From NCBI GenBank assembly GCA_035604685.1, contig DATNIB010000034.1:1-40583 (forward strand): a DNA stretch of 40,583 bases, read 5' to 3'. The notes under the pieces were generated by a model, which searched no databases, was not told where the DNA came from, and worked only from the letters and a program-made list of their open reading frames with translations. This DNA comes from DATNIB01 sp035604685. Its GTDB lineage: Bacteria > Actinomycetota > Acidimicrobiia > Acidimicrobiales > RAAP-2. Of this stretch, positions 7,981-16,769 are shown in pieces. Each line of letters opens with the position of its first letter. Position 1 is the stretch's first letter. Made by a program: the position numbers and the translations under genes.

Positions 7981-9030
7981 ATGCGGATTGGAGTGTTGAC
8001 CGGCGGTGGAGACTGTCCGGGACTCAATGCCGTGATCCGGGCGGTGGTGGTCGCGGGGCGCGTGGTGCACGGCGATGAGTCGATCGGCTTCCTGGACGGC
8101 TGGCGGGGGATGCTCGAAGACCAGGCGGTTGAGCTTGATCCCGAGCGGTGCGCCGACCTGCTGCCGGTCGGGGGAACCGTCCTCGGGACCTCCCGCACCA
8201 ATCCCTTCGCAGCGGACGGGGGTCCCCAGCGCATCATGGACACGGTCGCCAGCCGCCAGGTCGACGCCGTCGTGGCGATTGGTGGTGAGGACACACTCGG
8301 GGTTGCCCAACGGCTGCACGCCCTCGGACTTCGGGTGGTGGGCGTGCCCAAGACGATCGACAACGATCTCTCTGGGACCGAGGTGACCTTCGGTTTCAAT
8401 ACGGCGGTACAGACCGCTACCGAAGCGATCGACCGCCTCCGGACGACAGCCGAGTCTCACCACCGGGTCATCGTGTGCGAGGTGATGGGTCGCCAGGCGG
8501 GGTGGATTGCCACTGAGGCCGGGATCGCCGGTGGCGCGGCGGAGATCCTCGTCCCCGAGGTGCCCTTCGACCTCGAGTCGGTGTGCCAACGGCTCGTGCG
8601 TCGCCACGAACGGGGTCGGTTCTCTTCCATCGTCGTGGTCGCCGAGGGCGCCCTCCCGAGGCCCGGGCCCGACGCCGACTCGGCTCGGACGGCGACCTCG
8701 TCCACCTCGGTCGACCAGTTCGGTCATGCCCGGCAGGGAGGAATCGGGGTCTGGCTGGCCGAGGAGCTGGAACGGCGAACCGGCTACGAGTCCCGGGTCA
8801 CCAACCTTGGTCACGTCCAACGGGGTGGCACCCCGACGGCGTACGACCGGGTGCTGGCCACACGCTTCGGCGTCGAGGCGGTGGCCGCAATCCACGACGA
8901 TGATTTCGGCGTCATGGTGGCGCTCCGGGCCGGCGGGATCGTCCGGGTTCCCTTCGCAGAGGCCCTGGCCACCCCGAAGACGCTCGACTTGGTTCTGCTC
9001 GAGGAGGTTGCCAGGCCGCTTCTCGGTTGA
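7981..9030 (+). CDS. pfkA: 6-phosphofructokinase, predicted PPi-dependent (group III)
   Basis: A 349-residue phosphofructokinase. GVLTGGGDCPGLNAVIRA at the N-terminus, GGEDTLG at 101-107, PKTIDNDL at 123-130, MGRQAGW and LGHVQRGG are family signatures. In characterised enzymes the residue at position 104 controls the phosphoryl donor: Gly in ATP enzymes, Asp in PPi enzymes, with Lys124 common to the PPi type and to actinobacterial group III. This protein has Asp104 and Lys124 in its own numbering, as in the Amycolatopsis PPi-dependent enzyme, so it should use pyrophosphate and work reversibly in glycolysis and gluconeogenesis. The ATG at 7981 has AGGAGA about 10 bases upstream. It converges with the GAPDH gene, 11 bases apart. 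Confidence 0.9.
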   Translation: MRIGVLTGGGDCPGLNAVIRAVVVAGRVVHGDESIGFLDGWRGMLEDQAVELDPERCADLLPVGGTVLGTSRTNPFAADGGPQRIMDTVASRQVDAVVAIGGEDTLGVAQRLHALGLRVVGVPKTIDNDLSGTEVTFGFNTAVQTATEAIDRLRTTAESHHRVIVCEVMGRQAGWIATEAGIAGGAAEILVPEVPFDLESVCQRLVRRHERGRFSSIVVVAEGALPRPGPDADSARTATSSTSVDQFGHARQGGIGVWLAEELERRTGYESRVTNLGHVQRGGTPTAYDRVLATRFGVEAVAAIHDDDFGVMVALRAGGIVRVPFAEALATPKTLDLVLLEEVARPLLG

Positions 9031-9041
9031 CTACGCCCCGC

Positions 9042-10055
9042 TCAGGTGGCCGACGCGCCCCCGACCAGGGCCGCCAGGTCGGCGAGCCGGTTGGAATAGC
9101 CGGACTCGTTGTCGTACCAACCGAGGACCTTGACCAGGTGGCCGTGGCTCATGGTCAGCCCCGAGTCGAAGACGCACGACGCCTTGGATCCGATGATGTC
9201 GGACGAAACGAGGGGCTCCTCGGAGTACTCGAGCAGCCCGGTGAGGCGCCCGGAGGAGGAGGTGTCGCGGAAGGCCTCGTTGATCTGGCCGACGCTCGGC
9301 GTGTCGCGCACGTTCGCCACCAGATCCGTGATCGACGCGTCCGGCACCGGCACGCGCAGCGCTAGTCCGTCGAGGGTCCCGTTCAGGTGCGGGAGCACGA
9401 GGCCGGCCGCCCGAGCCGCCCCCGTCGTGGTCGGCACGATGTTGATGGCGGCCGACCGTGACCGCCGAGGGTCGTGGTGGAGCGAATCGACGAGGCGCTG
9501 GTCCTCGGTGTACGCGTGCACGGTCGTCATGAAGCCGTCTTCGATTCCGAAGGCGTCGTCGAGCACCTTGACGAGGACGGCCAAGCAGTTCGTGGTGCAC
9601 GAGGCATTCGAAATGATGAAGTCCCGGGCGGGATCGAACACCTCGTCGTTCACGCCGAGGACGATGGTCACATCGGGATCCTGAGCGGGCGCGGAGATCA
9701 CCACACGGGTGGCGCCGGCTTCCAGGTGCGCGCCTGCCAACTCCCGGCTGGTGTGCCTGCCCGTCGCGTCGACGGCGACATCGACGGACAGCTCCCGCCA
9801 TGGGAGCACCTTTGCGTCGGCTTCCGTCAGCATCGGGATCCGGAGCTCGCCCACGACCATGGCGTCGGTGTCGGCGCGGACCGGCTCGGGCCAGCGGCCG
9901 TGCACCGAATCCCGGGCGAACAGCCGCGCCAACGCCGCCGGGGCGCCCAGATCATTGATCGCCACGACCTCGAGGTCGTGGGTGGAGGTAAGAACGGCGC
10001 GTAGCAGAGCGCGCCCCGTACGTCCGAAGCCGTTGATCGCCAGTCGCACCGTCAT
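9042..10055 (-). CDS. gap: Glyceraldehyde-3-phosphate dehydrogenase
   Basis: A 337-residue type I GAPDH. RLAINGFGRTGRALLRA at the N-terminus is the Rossmann glycine motif, INDLG with Asp35 indicates NAD specificity, SNASCTTNC carries the catalytic Cys153 and TTVHAYT the catalytic His180; NIVPTTTGAA and WYDNESGYSNR follow as usual. It oxidises glyceraldehyde 3-phosphate to 1,3-bisphosphoglycerate. The frame is open upstream, but ATG at 10055 is preferred because GGAGG precedes it by 7 bases and homology begins there. It is convergent with pfkA and divergent from an MFS gene, so it is not in the usual gap-pgk-tpi operon; it may be a second, specialised GAPDH. Confidence 0.9.
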   Translation of the reverse strand: MTVRLAINGFGRTGRALLRAVLTSTHDLEVVAINDLGAPAALARLFARDSVHGRWPEPVRADTDAMVVGELRIPMLTEADAKVLPWRELSVDVAVDATGRHTSRELAGAHLEAGATRVVISAPAQDPDVTIVLGVNDEVFDPARDFIISNASCTTNCLAVLVKVLDDAFGIEDGFMTTVHAYTEDQRLVDSLHHDPRRSRSAAINIVPTTTGAARAAGLVLPHLNGTLDGLALRVPVPDASITDLVANVRDTPSVGQINEAFRDTSSSGRLTGLLEYSEEPLVSSDIIGSKASCVFDSGLTMSHGHLVKVLGWYDNESGYSNRLADLAALVGGASAT

Positions 10056-10229
10056 CCTGCGGCCTCCGTGGTTGGACTCACCCCGCCCAGCCATGGTGGC
10101 GCCCCGGGAAGGGCGCGAATAGGGCCGAACGTCCCGCATCTGGACCCGACCTCGGGGTCGACGTCGCTCGGTGACAGCCGGGTGACAATCGGGGCCGGTG
10201 GGGGGCGACCACTATCGTGATGCGACGAT

Positions 10230-11594
10230 GTGGGCGACGTCGGGGGACCAACGGGGATGGGGCGGCCGTTGATGCTCCCCCGGTTCCTGCGGCCGGATCC
10301 CGAGCACCCCTCGAAGACGTTCTCCTCGCTGCGCATCCGCAACTACCGGCTGTTCTTCGTCGGCCAGCTGATATCGGTGTGCGGGACCTGGATGCAGACG
10401 GTCGCCCAGGCCTGGCTGGTGCTGCAGCTCACCCACAGCGGCACCGACCTCGGCATCGTGACCGCGGCCCGATTCGCGCCGCTGCTGTTCCTCGGCCCCT
10501 GGGGTGGCCTGGTGGCCGATCGCCTCGACAAGCGGCGGGTCCTCTGCGTGACCCAGACGCTGGCCGGCCTCCTGGCCGGCGCGCTGGCGCTGGTGGCGTT
10601 CGACCATGTGGCCACGATCTGGCCTATCTACGGGCTGGCGCTGGCGCTCGGCTTCGTGAACGTCTTCGACAACCCCGCGCGCCAATCGTTCATCTCCGAG
10701 ATGGTCCCGAACTCCGAGCTGCGCAACGCCGTGACCCTCAACTCGGTCACGCTCAACCTGGCCAGGGTCATTGGCCCGGCGATCGCCGGCGTCCTCATCG
10801 CCACCGTCGGCATCGGCCCGTGCTTCGCCGCCAACGCGGTGTCGTTCGGGGCCGTGGTCATCAGCCTCGTCATGATGCGCCGAGAGGAGCTGTGGACCGC
10901 GCCGCCCGAGCGGCGCCAACCGGGGCAGATCCGCCAGGGGCTGCGATACGTGATCTCCACGCCCGAGCTGTTCATCCCACTCCTCATGATCACGATCGTC
11001 GGGACGCTGGCCTGGGAGTTCGCCGTGTCGCTGCCGCTGCTCGCCCGCTCCACCTTCCGCGGCGGAGCCGGCACCTACGGCACCATGCTGTCGGTGATGG
11101 GCGTCGGCGCCGTGGTCGGCGGCCTCGTCACGGCGCGCCGGGCCAAGATCACGGCCGTCGGCCTGGCCTGGGCGTCCATCGGCTGGGGCATCGCGATCCT
11201 GGCCGCCGCGCTGGCGCCGCGCCTGTGGCTCGAGCTGGTCGTCCTCCTCTTCGTCGGCTACGGCAGCATCAGCTTCAACTCGTTGGCCAAGACCACCCTC
11301 CAGCTGGGCTCGGCGCCCGCCATGCGCGGCCGGGTCATGGCGCTGTGGTCGGTGGCCTGGCTGGGGTCGACGCCGGTCGGCGGACCCATCGTCGGCTGGG
11401 TCGGCCAGCACGCGGGGGCACGCTGGGCGCTCGTCTTGGGCGGGGTGCCCACGCTCCTGTGCGGCGTGGTGGCGTTCCCGAGCCTCCGGCGGATCGACCG
11501 ACGCACCGCCGCCCACCCCGCCGACCCCGACACCGCGGCCGATCCGGGCCCGGTCGCCCCACCGCCGGCCGAGACCACCTCGGGCCTCCCCTGA
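10230..11594 (+). CDS. MFS transporter (MFS_3 / enterobactin-exporter-like)
   Basis: A 454-residue integral membrane protein of the major facilitator superfamily, about 12 helices. LRIRNYRLFFVGQLISVCGTWMQTVAQAWLVLQLT is the typical first helix of MFS_3 proteins, followed by GGLVADRLDKRR (motif A) and DNPARQSFI in the first half. Members usually export small molecules; the substrate is unknown. The start is uncertain: GTG at 10230 gives the longest form, while ATG at 10257 or 10272 would lose 9 or 14 non-conserved residues. The C-terminal 35 residues are Pro/Ala-rich. It is followed by a MarR gene and a second exporter, suggesting an efflux locus. Confidence 0.85.
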   Translation: MGDVGGPTGMGRPLMLPRFLRPDPEHPSKTFSSLRIRNYRLFFVGQLISVCGTWMQTVAQAWLVLQLTHSGTDLGIVTAARFAPLLFLGPWGGLVADRLDKRRVLCVTQTLAGLLAGALALVAFDHVATIWPIYGLALALGFVNVFDNPARQSFISEMVPNSELRNAVTLNSVTLNLARVIGPAIAGVLIATVGIGPCFAANAVSFGAVVISLVMMRREELWTAPPERRQPGQIRQGLRYVISTPELFIPLLMITIVGTLAWEFAVSLPLLARSTFRGGAGTYGTMLSVMGVGAVVGGLVTARRAKITAVGLAWASIGWGIAILAAALAPRLWLELVVLLFVGYGSISFNSLAKTTLQLGSAPAMRGRVMALWSVAWLGSTPVGGPIVGWVGQHAGARWALVLGGVPTLLCGVVAFPSLRRIDRRTAAHPADPDTAADPGPVAPPPAETTSGLP

Positions 11595-11623
11595 GCGGGG
11601 CGGCCGAGCCCAAGAAACGAAAC

Positions 11624-11644
11624 AGTTACTTACCGAAAGCAACT
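11624..11644. promoter_or_regulatory. Inverted repeat, probable MarR operator
   Basis: AGTTACTT, 5 bases, AAGCAACT: 7 of 8 positions are symmetric. It lies 11 bases before the ATG of the MarR gene. Position, size (21 bp) and symmetry suit autoregulation of the marR-exporter pair. Confidence 0.6.
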
Positions 11645-11655
11645 AAGGTGCCGGG

Positions 11656-12144
11656 ATGGCCTCGGTTACGCCGGTCGCCGGCGACCCCGACATCGAGTGC
11701 ATCGGACTGGCCCTCGAGTCCGTGGGGCGCCTGCTCTCGCAGGGCCGGCTCGTCGAGCAGATCCTCCGCCAGGCGAAGGTCGACGCCGGCCGGGCGGACG
11801 TGGCACTCCTCCACAACCTGTCCAGCGCGGGCGACTGCGTCCGCCTGGGTGAGCTGGCGGATCGCCTGCGGGTCGACGCCCCGACCGTGACCCGGCGGGT
11901 CCAGCAGCTGGGGGGCCGTCAGCTGCTCCGACGCGTGCCGGACCCGCGCGACAAGCGAGCCTCGCTGGTCCACCTCACGCCGGCCGGCGCGCGGCTCGTC
12001 CAGCGGGTGCTCTGTGCCCGCCGGACCTGGCTCGAGCGGGTGCTCGACCGCTGGAGCGAGCGCGACCGAGCGGAGTTCGGTCGGCTACTGGCGCGCTTCG
12101 TGACCGATGTGGGGAAAGACCTCGAAGGTCCCGATGGCCACTGA
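11656..12144 (+). CDS. MarR family regulator of the adjacent exporter
   Basis: A 162-residue winged-helix regulator. The recognition region reads LGELADRLRVDAPTVTRRVQQLGGRQLLRRVPDPRDKRASLVHLTPAG, with the DPRDKR wing diagnostic of MarR. MarR dimers usually repress their own promoter and a neighbouring efflux gene until a phenolic or lipophilic ligand binds. A symmetric operator-like repeat lies immediately upstream. The 3' end overlaps the start of the DHA2 exporter by 11 bp, so the two are cotranscribed and probably coregulated. ATG at 11656 is close after the operator, so the untranslated leader must be short. Confidence 0.9.
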   Translation: MASVTPVAGDPDIECIGLALESVGRLLSQGRLVEQILRQAKVDAGRADVALLHNLSSAGDCVRLGELADRLRVDAPTVTRRVQQLGGRQLLRRVPDPRDKRASLVHLTPAGARLVQRVLCARRTWLERVLDRWSERDRAEFGRLLARFVTDVGKDLEGPDGH

Positions 12145-13747
12145 CACCGTGCCGATGACCCAGGACGCGCCGCCCGAAGGCGCCGTCGGGAGGGCCGAGC
12201 ACCGGCGCGTGCTCATCATCTTGGGCGCCCTCATGCTCGGCATGACGCTGGCGGCGCTCGACCAGACCATCGTGTCGACGGCGCTCCCCACCATCGCGGG
12301 CGACCTTCGCGGGCTGAACCACCTCTCGTGGGTGATCACCTCCTACCTGTTGGCCTCGACCATCTCGACCCCCTTGTGGGGGAAGCTCGGCGACCTCTAC
12401 GGGCGCAAGGGTTTCTTCCAGGCGGCCATCGTGATCTTCCTGATCGGCTCGGCGCTCTCGGGGCTCGCGCACAACATGACCGAGCTGATCGGCTCGCGGG
12501 CGATCCAGGGCATCGGTGCCGGCGGGCTGATGGTCGGCGCGCAGGCCGTCATGGGCGACGTCATCTCGCCCCGCCAGCGGGGGCGCTACATGGGCTACTT
12601 CGGCGCCGTGTTCGGGATCACGAGCGTCCTCGGCCCGCTCATCGGCGGGTTCTTCACCGAACACCTCACCTGGCGGTGGGTGTTCTACATCAACCTGCCG
12701 CTCGGCGCGGTCGCGCTGTTCATCGTCGCCGCCGTCCTGCACCTCCCGCGCAAGCGGACCCAGCACAAGATCGACTACCTCGGCACCGCGCTGCTGGGCG
12801 CCGGGGTTACCGGGATCATCCTGCTCACCACGTGGGGCGGCACCACCTACGCGTGGCGGTCCTCCCAGATCATCGGGCTGGCAGCACTCAGCCTCGCCAT
12901 GATCGCGGCGTTCCTCGTCGTCGAGACGCGGTCGCCCGAGCCGATCATCCCCCTCGGCCTGTTCCGCCTCCGGGTGTTCAGCGTGGCCAACGCCATCGGC
13001 TTCATCGTCGGCTTCATCATGTTCGGCTCGATCATCTACATCCCGCTGTACCTGCAGACGGTCCACGGCGCCAGTCCGACGAGCTCGGGACTCCAGCTGC
13101 TACCCCTCGTCGGGGGGATGCTCTGCACCTTCATCTTCAGCGGCCAGATGGTCTCCCGGCGGGGCAAGTACAAGATCTTCCCGATCATCGGGACGGCGGT
13201 GCTCACGGTCGGCCTGGTCCTGCTCGCCCAGTTGACCCCCTCGACCGGACTCGACGTGTCGTCGGTGTACATGTTCGTGGTCGGCGCGGGCGTCGGCTTC
13301 GTCATGCAGATCCTGGTCGTGGCCGTGCAGAACGCCGTCCCCTACAGCCAGCTCGGGACGGCCACGTCGTCGGCCAGCTTCTTCCGGTTGATCGGGGGCT
13401 CCTTCGGTGTCGCGCTCTTCGGGGCCATCTTCAACGCCCGGCTGTTCGCGGACCTGCCGAAGTACCTCCCGGCCGCGACCGTCCGTGCGTTGCACGTGCT
13501 CTCCGGGCACAACATCGCAAGCAACCCCGCCCAGCTGAAGCTCCTCCCGCCGGCCATCCACCACGGGTTCGTGGAGGCGTTCAGCCACTCCCTCCAGGGG
13601 GTGTTCCTGGTCGGGGTCCCCTTCACCCTGCTCGCCTTCGGGCTCTCGTGGCTGCTGAAGGAGGTCCCGCTCCGGGACCAGGCCTACATGAACGTCGACA
13701 GGGAGGGCGTGGCCAGGATGGACCACAGCCCCGTCGCGCACCTCTAA
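12134..13747 (+). CDS. DHA2 family multidrug MFS exporter (EmrB/QacA-like), 14 TM
   Basis: A 537-residue drug:H+ antiporter. Motif D1 LDQTIVSTALPTIAGDL, motif A GKLGDLYGRKG, motif B RAIQGIGAGG and motif C GPLIGGFF are all present in order in the N-terminal half, and the length suits 14 helices. It should export amphipathic or cationic compounds at the cytoplasmic membrane. Upstream in-frame starts exist, but ATG at 12134 has GAAGGT 4 bases before it and overlaps the marR stop by 11 bp. A GC-rich hairpin follows the stop. Regulation by the preceding MarR protein is likely. Confidence 0.92.
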   Translation: MATDTVPMTQDAPPEGAVGRAEHRRVLIILGALMLGMTLAALDQTIVSTALPTIAGDLRGLNHLSWVITSYLLASTISTPLWGKLGDLYGRKGFFQAAIVIFLIGSALSGLAHNMTELIGSRAIQGIGAGGLMVGAQAVMGDVISPRQRGRYMGYFGAVFGITSVLGPLIGGFFTEHLTWRWVFYINLPLGAVALFIVAAVLHLPRKRTQHKIDYLGTALLGAGVTGIILLTTWGGTTYAWRSSQIIGLAALSLAMIAAFLVVETRSPEPIIPLGLFRLRVFSVANAIGFIVGFIMFGSIIYIPLYLQTVHGASPTSSGLQLLPLVGGMLCTFIFSGQMVSRRGKYKIFPIIGTAVLTVGLVLLAQLTPSTGLDVSSVYMFVVGAGVGFVMQILVVAVQNAVPYSQLGTATSSASFFRLIGGSFGVALFGAIFNARLFADLPKYLPAATVRALHVLSGHNIASNPAQLKLLPPAIHHGFVEAFSHSLQGVFLVGVPFTLLAFGLSWLLKEVPLRDQAYMNVDREGVARMDHSPVAHL

Positions 13748-13768
13748 AGCGCCGCGCCGCGCACAACC

Positions 13769-13788
13769 CGCCGGCTTCGCCGCCGGCG
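13769..13788 (+). terminator. GC-rich hairpin after the DHA2 exporter
   Basis: CGCCGGC, loop TTCGCC, GCCGGCG: perfect 7-bp stem, 21 bases after the stop at 13747. No T-run; terminator role inferred. Confidence 0.45.
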
Positions 13789-13906
13789 ACCGGCACCGTG
13801 GGCGGAGTGTCCGGACGCTCGGGCCACGCGCGCCGTGGTGCCTGAATGGCACGGCCCCGACCCCCGAGGCCCGTTACACATGACACCGGGCCGCCCAGGG
13901 GACAAG

Positions 13907-14491
13907 ATGTCGGCCAAAGCCCGGGCACTTAGGACTCCGGTGGTCAAGGCGAGGCCCATCTTGCAATCCGATCGCGACGACGAGGCGGGGACGTCGGACA
14001 CCTACGCACGCGAGGTTGGGTTCCAGCTGCGCCTCGTTCGCCAGCGGTTGCGCCTCTCGCTCCAAGCCGTCGAGGCCATGTCGGGGCAGGAGTTCAAGGC
14101 CTCGGTGCTCGGCGCCTACGAGCGGGGGGAACGGGCCATCTCGGTGCCGCGCCTCCAGCGCCTGGCCAAGCTCTACGACGTCCCGGTCGACAACCTGCTC
14201 CCCGAGGACTCCCCGGTTGCCCCCGCGACCGACGGCGCCGGCGGCGGATCCGACCGCCTCGGCGAGGGGCGGATGATCCTCGACCTGACCAAGCTCGACC
14301 GGGTGAAAGAACCCGAGCGCGAGCTCCTCCGGCGGTTCGTGCGGATGATTCAACTGCAGCGGCAGGACACGACCTCGACCAGGATCACGATCCGGGCCGA
14401 GGACCTCCGCTCGATCGACTACCTGCTCGGTGAGAACCAACGACTAGACGACCAGTGGCTGAAGAACATCGGCTTCCTGATCGAGCCCTGA
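13907..14491 (+). CDS. bldD: BldD-like regulator with c-di-GMP signature
   Basis: A 194-residue homologue of Streptomyces BldD. The helix-turn-helix segment VGFQLRLVRQRLRLSLQAVEAMSG...GAYERGERAISVPRLQRLAKLYDVPVDNLLP (about residues 37-99) matches BldD closely. After a Gly/Ser linker comes the C-terminal domain (ILDLTKLDRV...), where R152-Q-D154, eight residues, R163-A-E-D166 reproduces the RxD-X8-RxxD c-di-GMP binding signature exactly. BldD bound to c-di-GMP dimerises and represses development genes. The frame is open further upstream; ATG at 13907 with AGGGGAC just before it is preferred, although ATG 13880 is possible. It is followed by an acyl-CoA synthetase gene 24 bases downstream. The symbol is by homology. 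Confidence 0.85.
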   Translation: MSAKARALRTPVVKARPILQSDRDDEAGTSDTYAREVGFQLRLVRQRLRLSLQAVEAMSGQEFKASVLGAYERGERAISVPRLQRLAKLYDVPVDNLLPEDSPVAPATDGAGGGSDRLGEGRMILDLTKLDRVKEPERELLRRFVRMIQLQRQDTTSTRITIRAEDLRSIDYLLGENQRLDDQWLKNIGFLIEP

Positions 14492-14515
14492 GCTAACCCG
14501 AGCGCTCCCCCGACG

Positions 14516-16156
14516 GTGGGACTCAACCACGCCCTGGCCTTCTCGGCCGTCGCCGGCGCCGTGCCCGAGCGCGAGTGCATCGTGACGAGGGACCGTCGGC
14601 TGTCCTACGCCGCGGTGGCCGACCGCTCCCGACGGCTGGCCAACCTCCTCACCGCCCGCGGGATCACCCTGCGCCACGAGCGCGCCGGACTCCCCGGGTG
14701 GGAGTCCGGCCAGGACCACCTGGCGCTGTACCTCTACAACGGCAACGAGTACCTGGAGGGCATGCTCGGTGCGGCGATGGCCCGCGCCGCGTCGTTCAAC
14801 GTCAACTATCGCTACGTCGAGGCCGAGCTCGCCCACCTGTTGAACGACGCCAACGCGGCGGCCGTCCTCTACCACGCCCGGTTCGCCCCCACGCTGGCCG
14901 CGGTGCTGGATCGACTGGTCGCCCGGCCGCTGCTCTTGCAGGTGGCCGACGAGAGCGGCAACGACCTCCTCCCCGACGCCCTCGACTACGAGGCCGCGTT
15001 GGCCGGCTCGGCGGCGGCGGCGCCCGCCACGGCCCCCTCGCCCGACGATCTCTACGTGCTCTACACGGGCGGGACGACGGGCAGCCCGAAGGGCACACTC
15101 TGGCGACAGGCCGACCTCTTCGACACCACGCTGGCTCCCCTGATCGCGGCGGGCGGGATCGACCCCTCCAGTCTCGAGGCGCTCGAGACGAGCGTCCGCG
15201 CCGGCACCCCTCGCCGTGCGCTGCCGGCGCCCCCACTCATGCACGGGGCCGGCCAGTGGATCGCGCTCGGGATGTTGCTCGGCGGGGGCACCGTCGTGTT
15301 CCCCGATGTCGTGGCCCAATTCGACCCGGCAGCGATCTTGGACGCCATCGAGCGCGAGCGGGTGGACTTCCTGGCGATCGTGGGCGACGCGTTCGCCCGG
15401 CCCCTCTGCGACGAGCTGGAACGCCAGCCGCGCGACATGAGCTCGCTCGGCGCGATCGTGAGTGGGGGCGCGGCCATCAGCGTCTCGACCAAGGCCCGGC
15501 TCCATTCGCTGCTGCCGGCCGCCCTGCTCATCGACTCGGGCGGCGCGTCGGAGACCGGTCCGCAGCTGAGCAACGTGAGCGCCAACGGTTCGGAGCCGAC
15601 GAGCGGCGTCTTCCTACCGAGCGCCAACACGATCGTGCTCGACGAGGATCGCCGCCACGTCCTGGCCGCCGGCCACGACGCCATCGGCTGGCTCGCCCAC
15701 GAGGGGCCGCTCCCGCTTGGCTACCTCCACGACGAGGCCAAGACCGACGCCACCTTCCCCGTGGTCGACGGGCGGCGGATGGTGGTCCCAGGCGACCGGG
15801 CCCGCCTGCGGGCCGACGGCCTGGTGGAGCTCATCGGCCGCGAGTCGATGACCATCAACTCGGGGGGCGAGAAGATCTTCGCCGAGGAGGTGGAGCAGGC
15901 GCTCATGGCCCACCCCGACGTGCTCGACGTGCTGGTGGTCGGCCGGCCGAGCGAGCGGTGGGGGGAAGAGGTGGTGGCCGTCGTCCAGCTGGCCGCCGGT
16001 TCCGGCGCGACGGACGAGGGGTTGAAGGACGCCTCGGGGGCGCACATCGCGCGCTACAAGGTCCCGAAGGCGATCGTGCGGGTCGACCGGGTGCAGCGGT
16101 CGCCCACCGGCAAGCCGGACTACCCCTGGGCGAAGCAGGTGGTCGCGACCCGTTGA
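14516..16156 (+). CDS. Acyl-CoA synthetase (AMP-binding, FadD-like)
   Basis: A 546-residue ANL-superfamily enzyme. The phosphate-binding loop YTGGTTGSPKG is at 183-193, the GASETGPQ segment lies near residue 345, the hinge region VPGDRARLRADGLVELIGRESMTINSGGEKIFAEEVE follows, and the catalytic Lys533 is in SPTGKPDY. It adenylates a carboxylic acid and forms its CoA thioester. The sequence style resembles actinobacterial FadD17/FadD19-type synthetases, which act on steroid side chains or fatty acids, but the substrate is not certain. The GTG start at 14516 lacks a clear ribosome-binding site and lies 24 bases after the bldD-like gene. Confidence 0.88.
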   Translation: MGLNHALAFSAVAGAVPERECIVTRDRRLSYAAVADRSRRLANLLTARGITLRHERAGLPGWESGQDHLALYLYNGNEYLEGMLGAAMARAASFNVNYRYVEAELAHLLNDANAAAVLYHARFAPTLAAVLDRLVARPLLLQVADESGNDLLPDALDYEAALAGSAAAAPATAPSPDDLYVLYTGGTTGSPKGTLWRQADLFDTTLAPLIAAGGIDPSSLEALETSVRAGTPRRALPAPPLMHGAGQWIALGMLLGGGTVVFPDVVAQFDPAAILDAIERERVDFLAIVGDAFARPLCDELERQPRDMSSLGAIVSGGAAISVSTKARLHSLLPAALLIDSGGASETGPQLSNVSANGSEPTSGVFLPSANTIVLDEDRRHVLAAGHDAIGWLAHEGPLPLGYLHDEAKTDATFPVVDGRRMVVPGDRARLRADGLVELIGRESMTINSGGEKIFAEEVEQALMAHPDVLDVLVVGRPSERWGEEVVAVVQLAAGSGATDEGLKDASGAHIARYKVPKAIVRVDRVQRSPTGKPDYPWAKQVVATR

Positions 16157-16209
16157 TCGCCGGACCCACCCCCAACCCTCCCGACTCCCGTGCCTGACAG
16201 GAGCTGCCC

Positions 16210-16755
16210 ATGACCACGATCGACCGCTATCGCCGCATCGCCGACGGCTTCTCGGCCCGCCTGGACGGGGTGGGCGTAGACCAGTGGTCGCGGCCGACGC
16301 CGTGCACCGACTGGACCGTCCGGGAGCTGGCGGCGCACGTCGTCGCGACCCACCGCCGCGTGCTGTGCGCCGTCGACGGCGGTGAGCCGGCCGAGGTGGA
16401 CGCGAACGTCGACCTGGAGGGCCAGTGGCGGGAGGCCAGCCAGGCGATCCTCGACGCCGTCTCCGACGAGGCCAAGGCGACCAAGACGGTGGGCGGCATG
16501 TTCGGCGAGCAGCCCTTCGAGTCCCTGGTCGGCCGCTTGCTCTGCACCGACACTCTGGTCCATACCTGGGACCTGGCTCGGGCCACCGGCCAAGACGAGC
16601 GACTCGACCCAGAGGCGATCTCGCGATCGGAGGAATTCCTCACCCCCATCGACGAGGCGATCCGCCGGCCGGGTGGGTTCGCCGCCAAGATCGATTCACC
16701 GGTCGACGCCGACGCGCAGACCAGGTTCCTCAACTTCTGCGGCCGGGCGGTCTGA
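16210..16755 (+). CDS. TIGR03086-like DinB/mycothiol-dependent maleylpyruvate isomerase fold protein
   Basis: A 181-residue four-helix-bundle protein of the MDMPI/DinB_2 type. It has the family start (YRRIADGFSARLDGV...WSRPTPCTDWTVRELAAHVV) with His43, and the second metal-site helix DTLVHTWDLARATG with His118. Members bind a metal and many are thought to use mycothiol as thiol cofactor in actinobacteria; most have no known substrate. ATG at 16210 has CAGGAG 7 bases upstream. It follows the acyl-CoA synthetase by 53 bases on the same strand, so cotranscription is possible, and converges with a MarR gene. Confidence 0.85.
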   Translation: MTTIDRYRRIADGFSARLDGVGVDQWSRPTPCTDWTVRELAAHVVATHRRVLCAVDGGEPAEVDANVDLEGQWREASQAILDAVSDEAKATKTVGGMFGEQPFESLVGRLLCTDTLVHTWDLARATGQDERLDPEAISRSEEFLTPIDEAIRRPGGFAAKIDSPVDADAQTRFLNFCGRAV

Positions 16756-16769
16756 AAAGGACCGACGGC

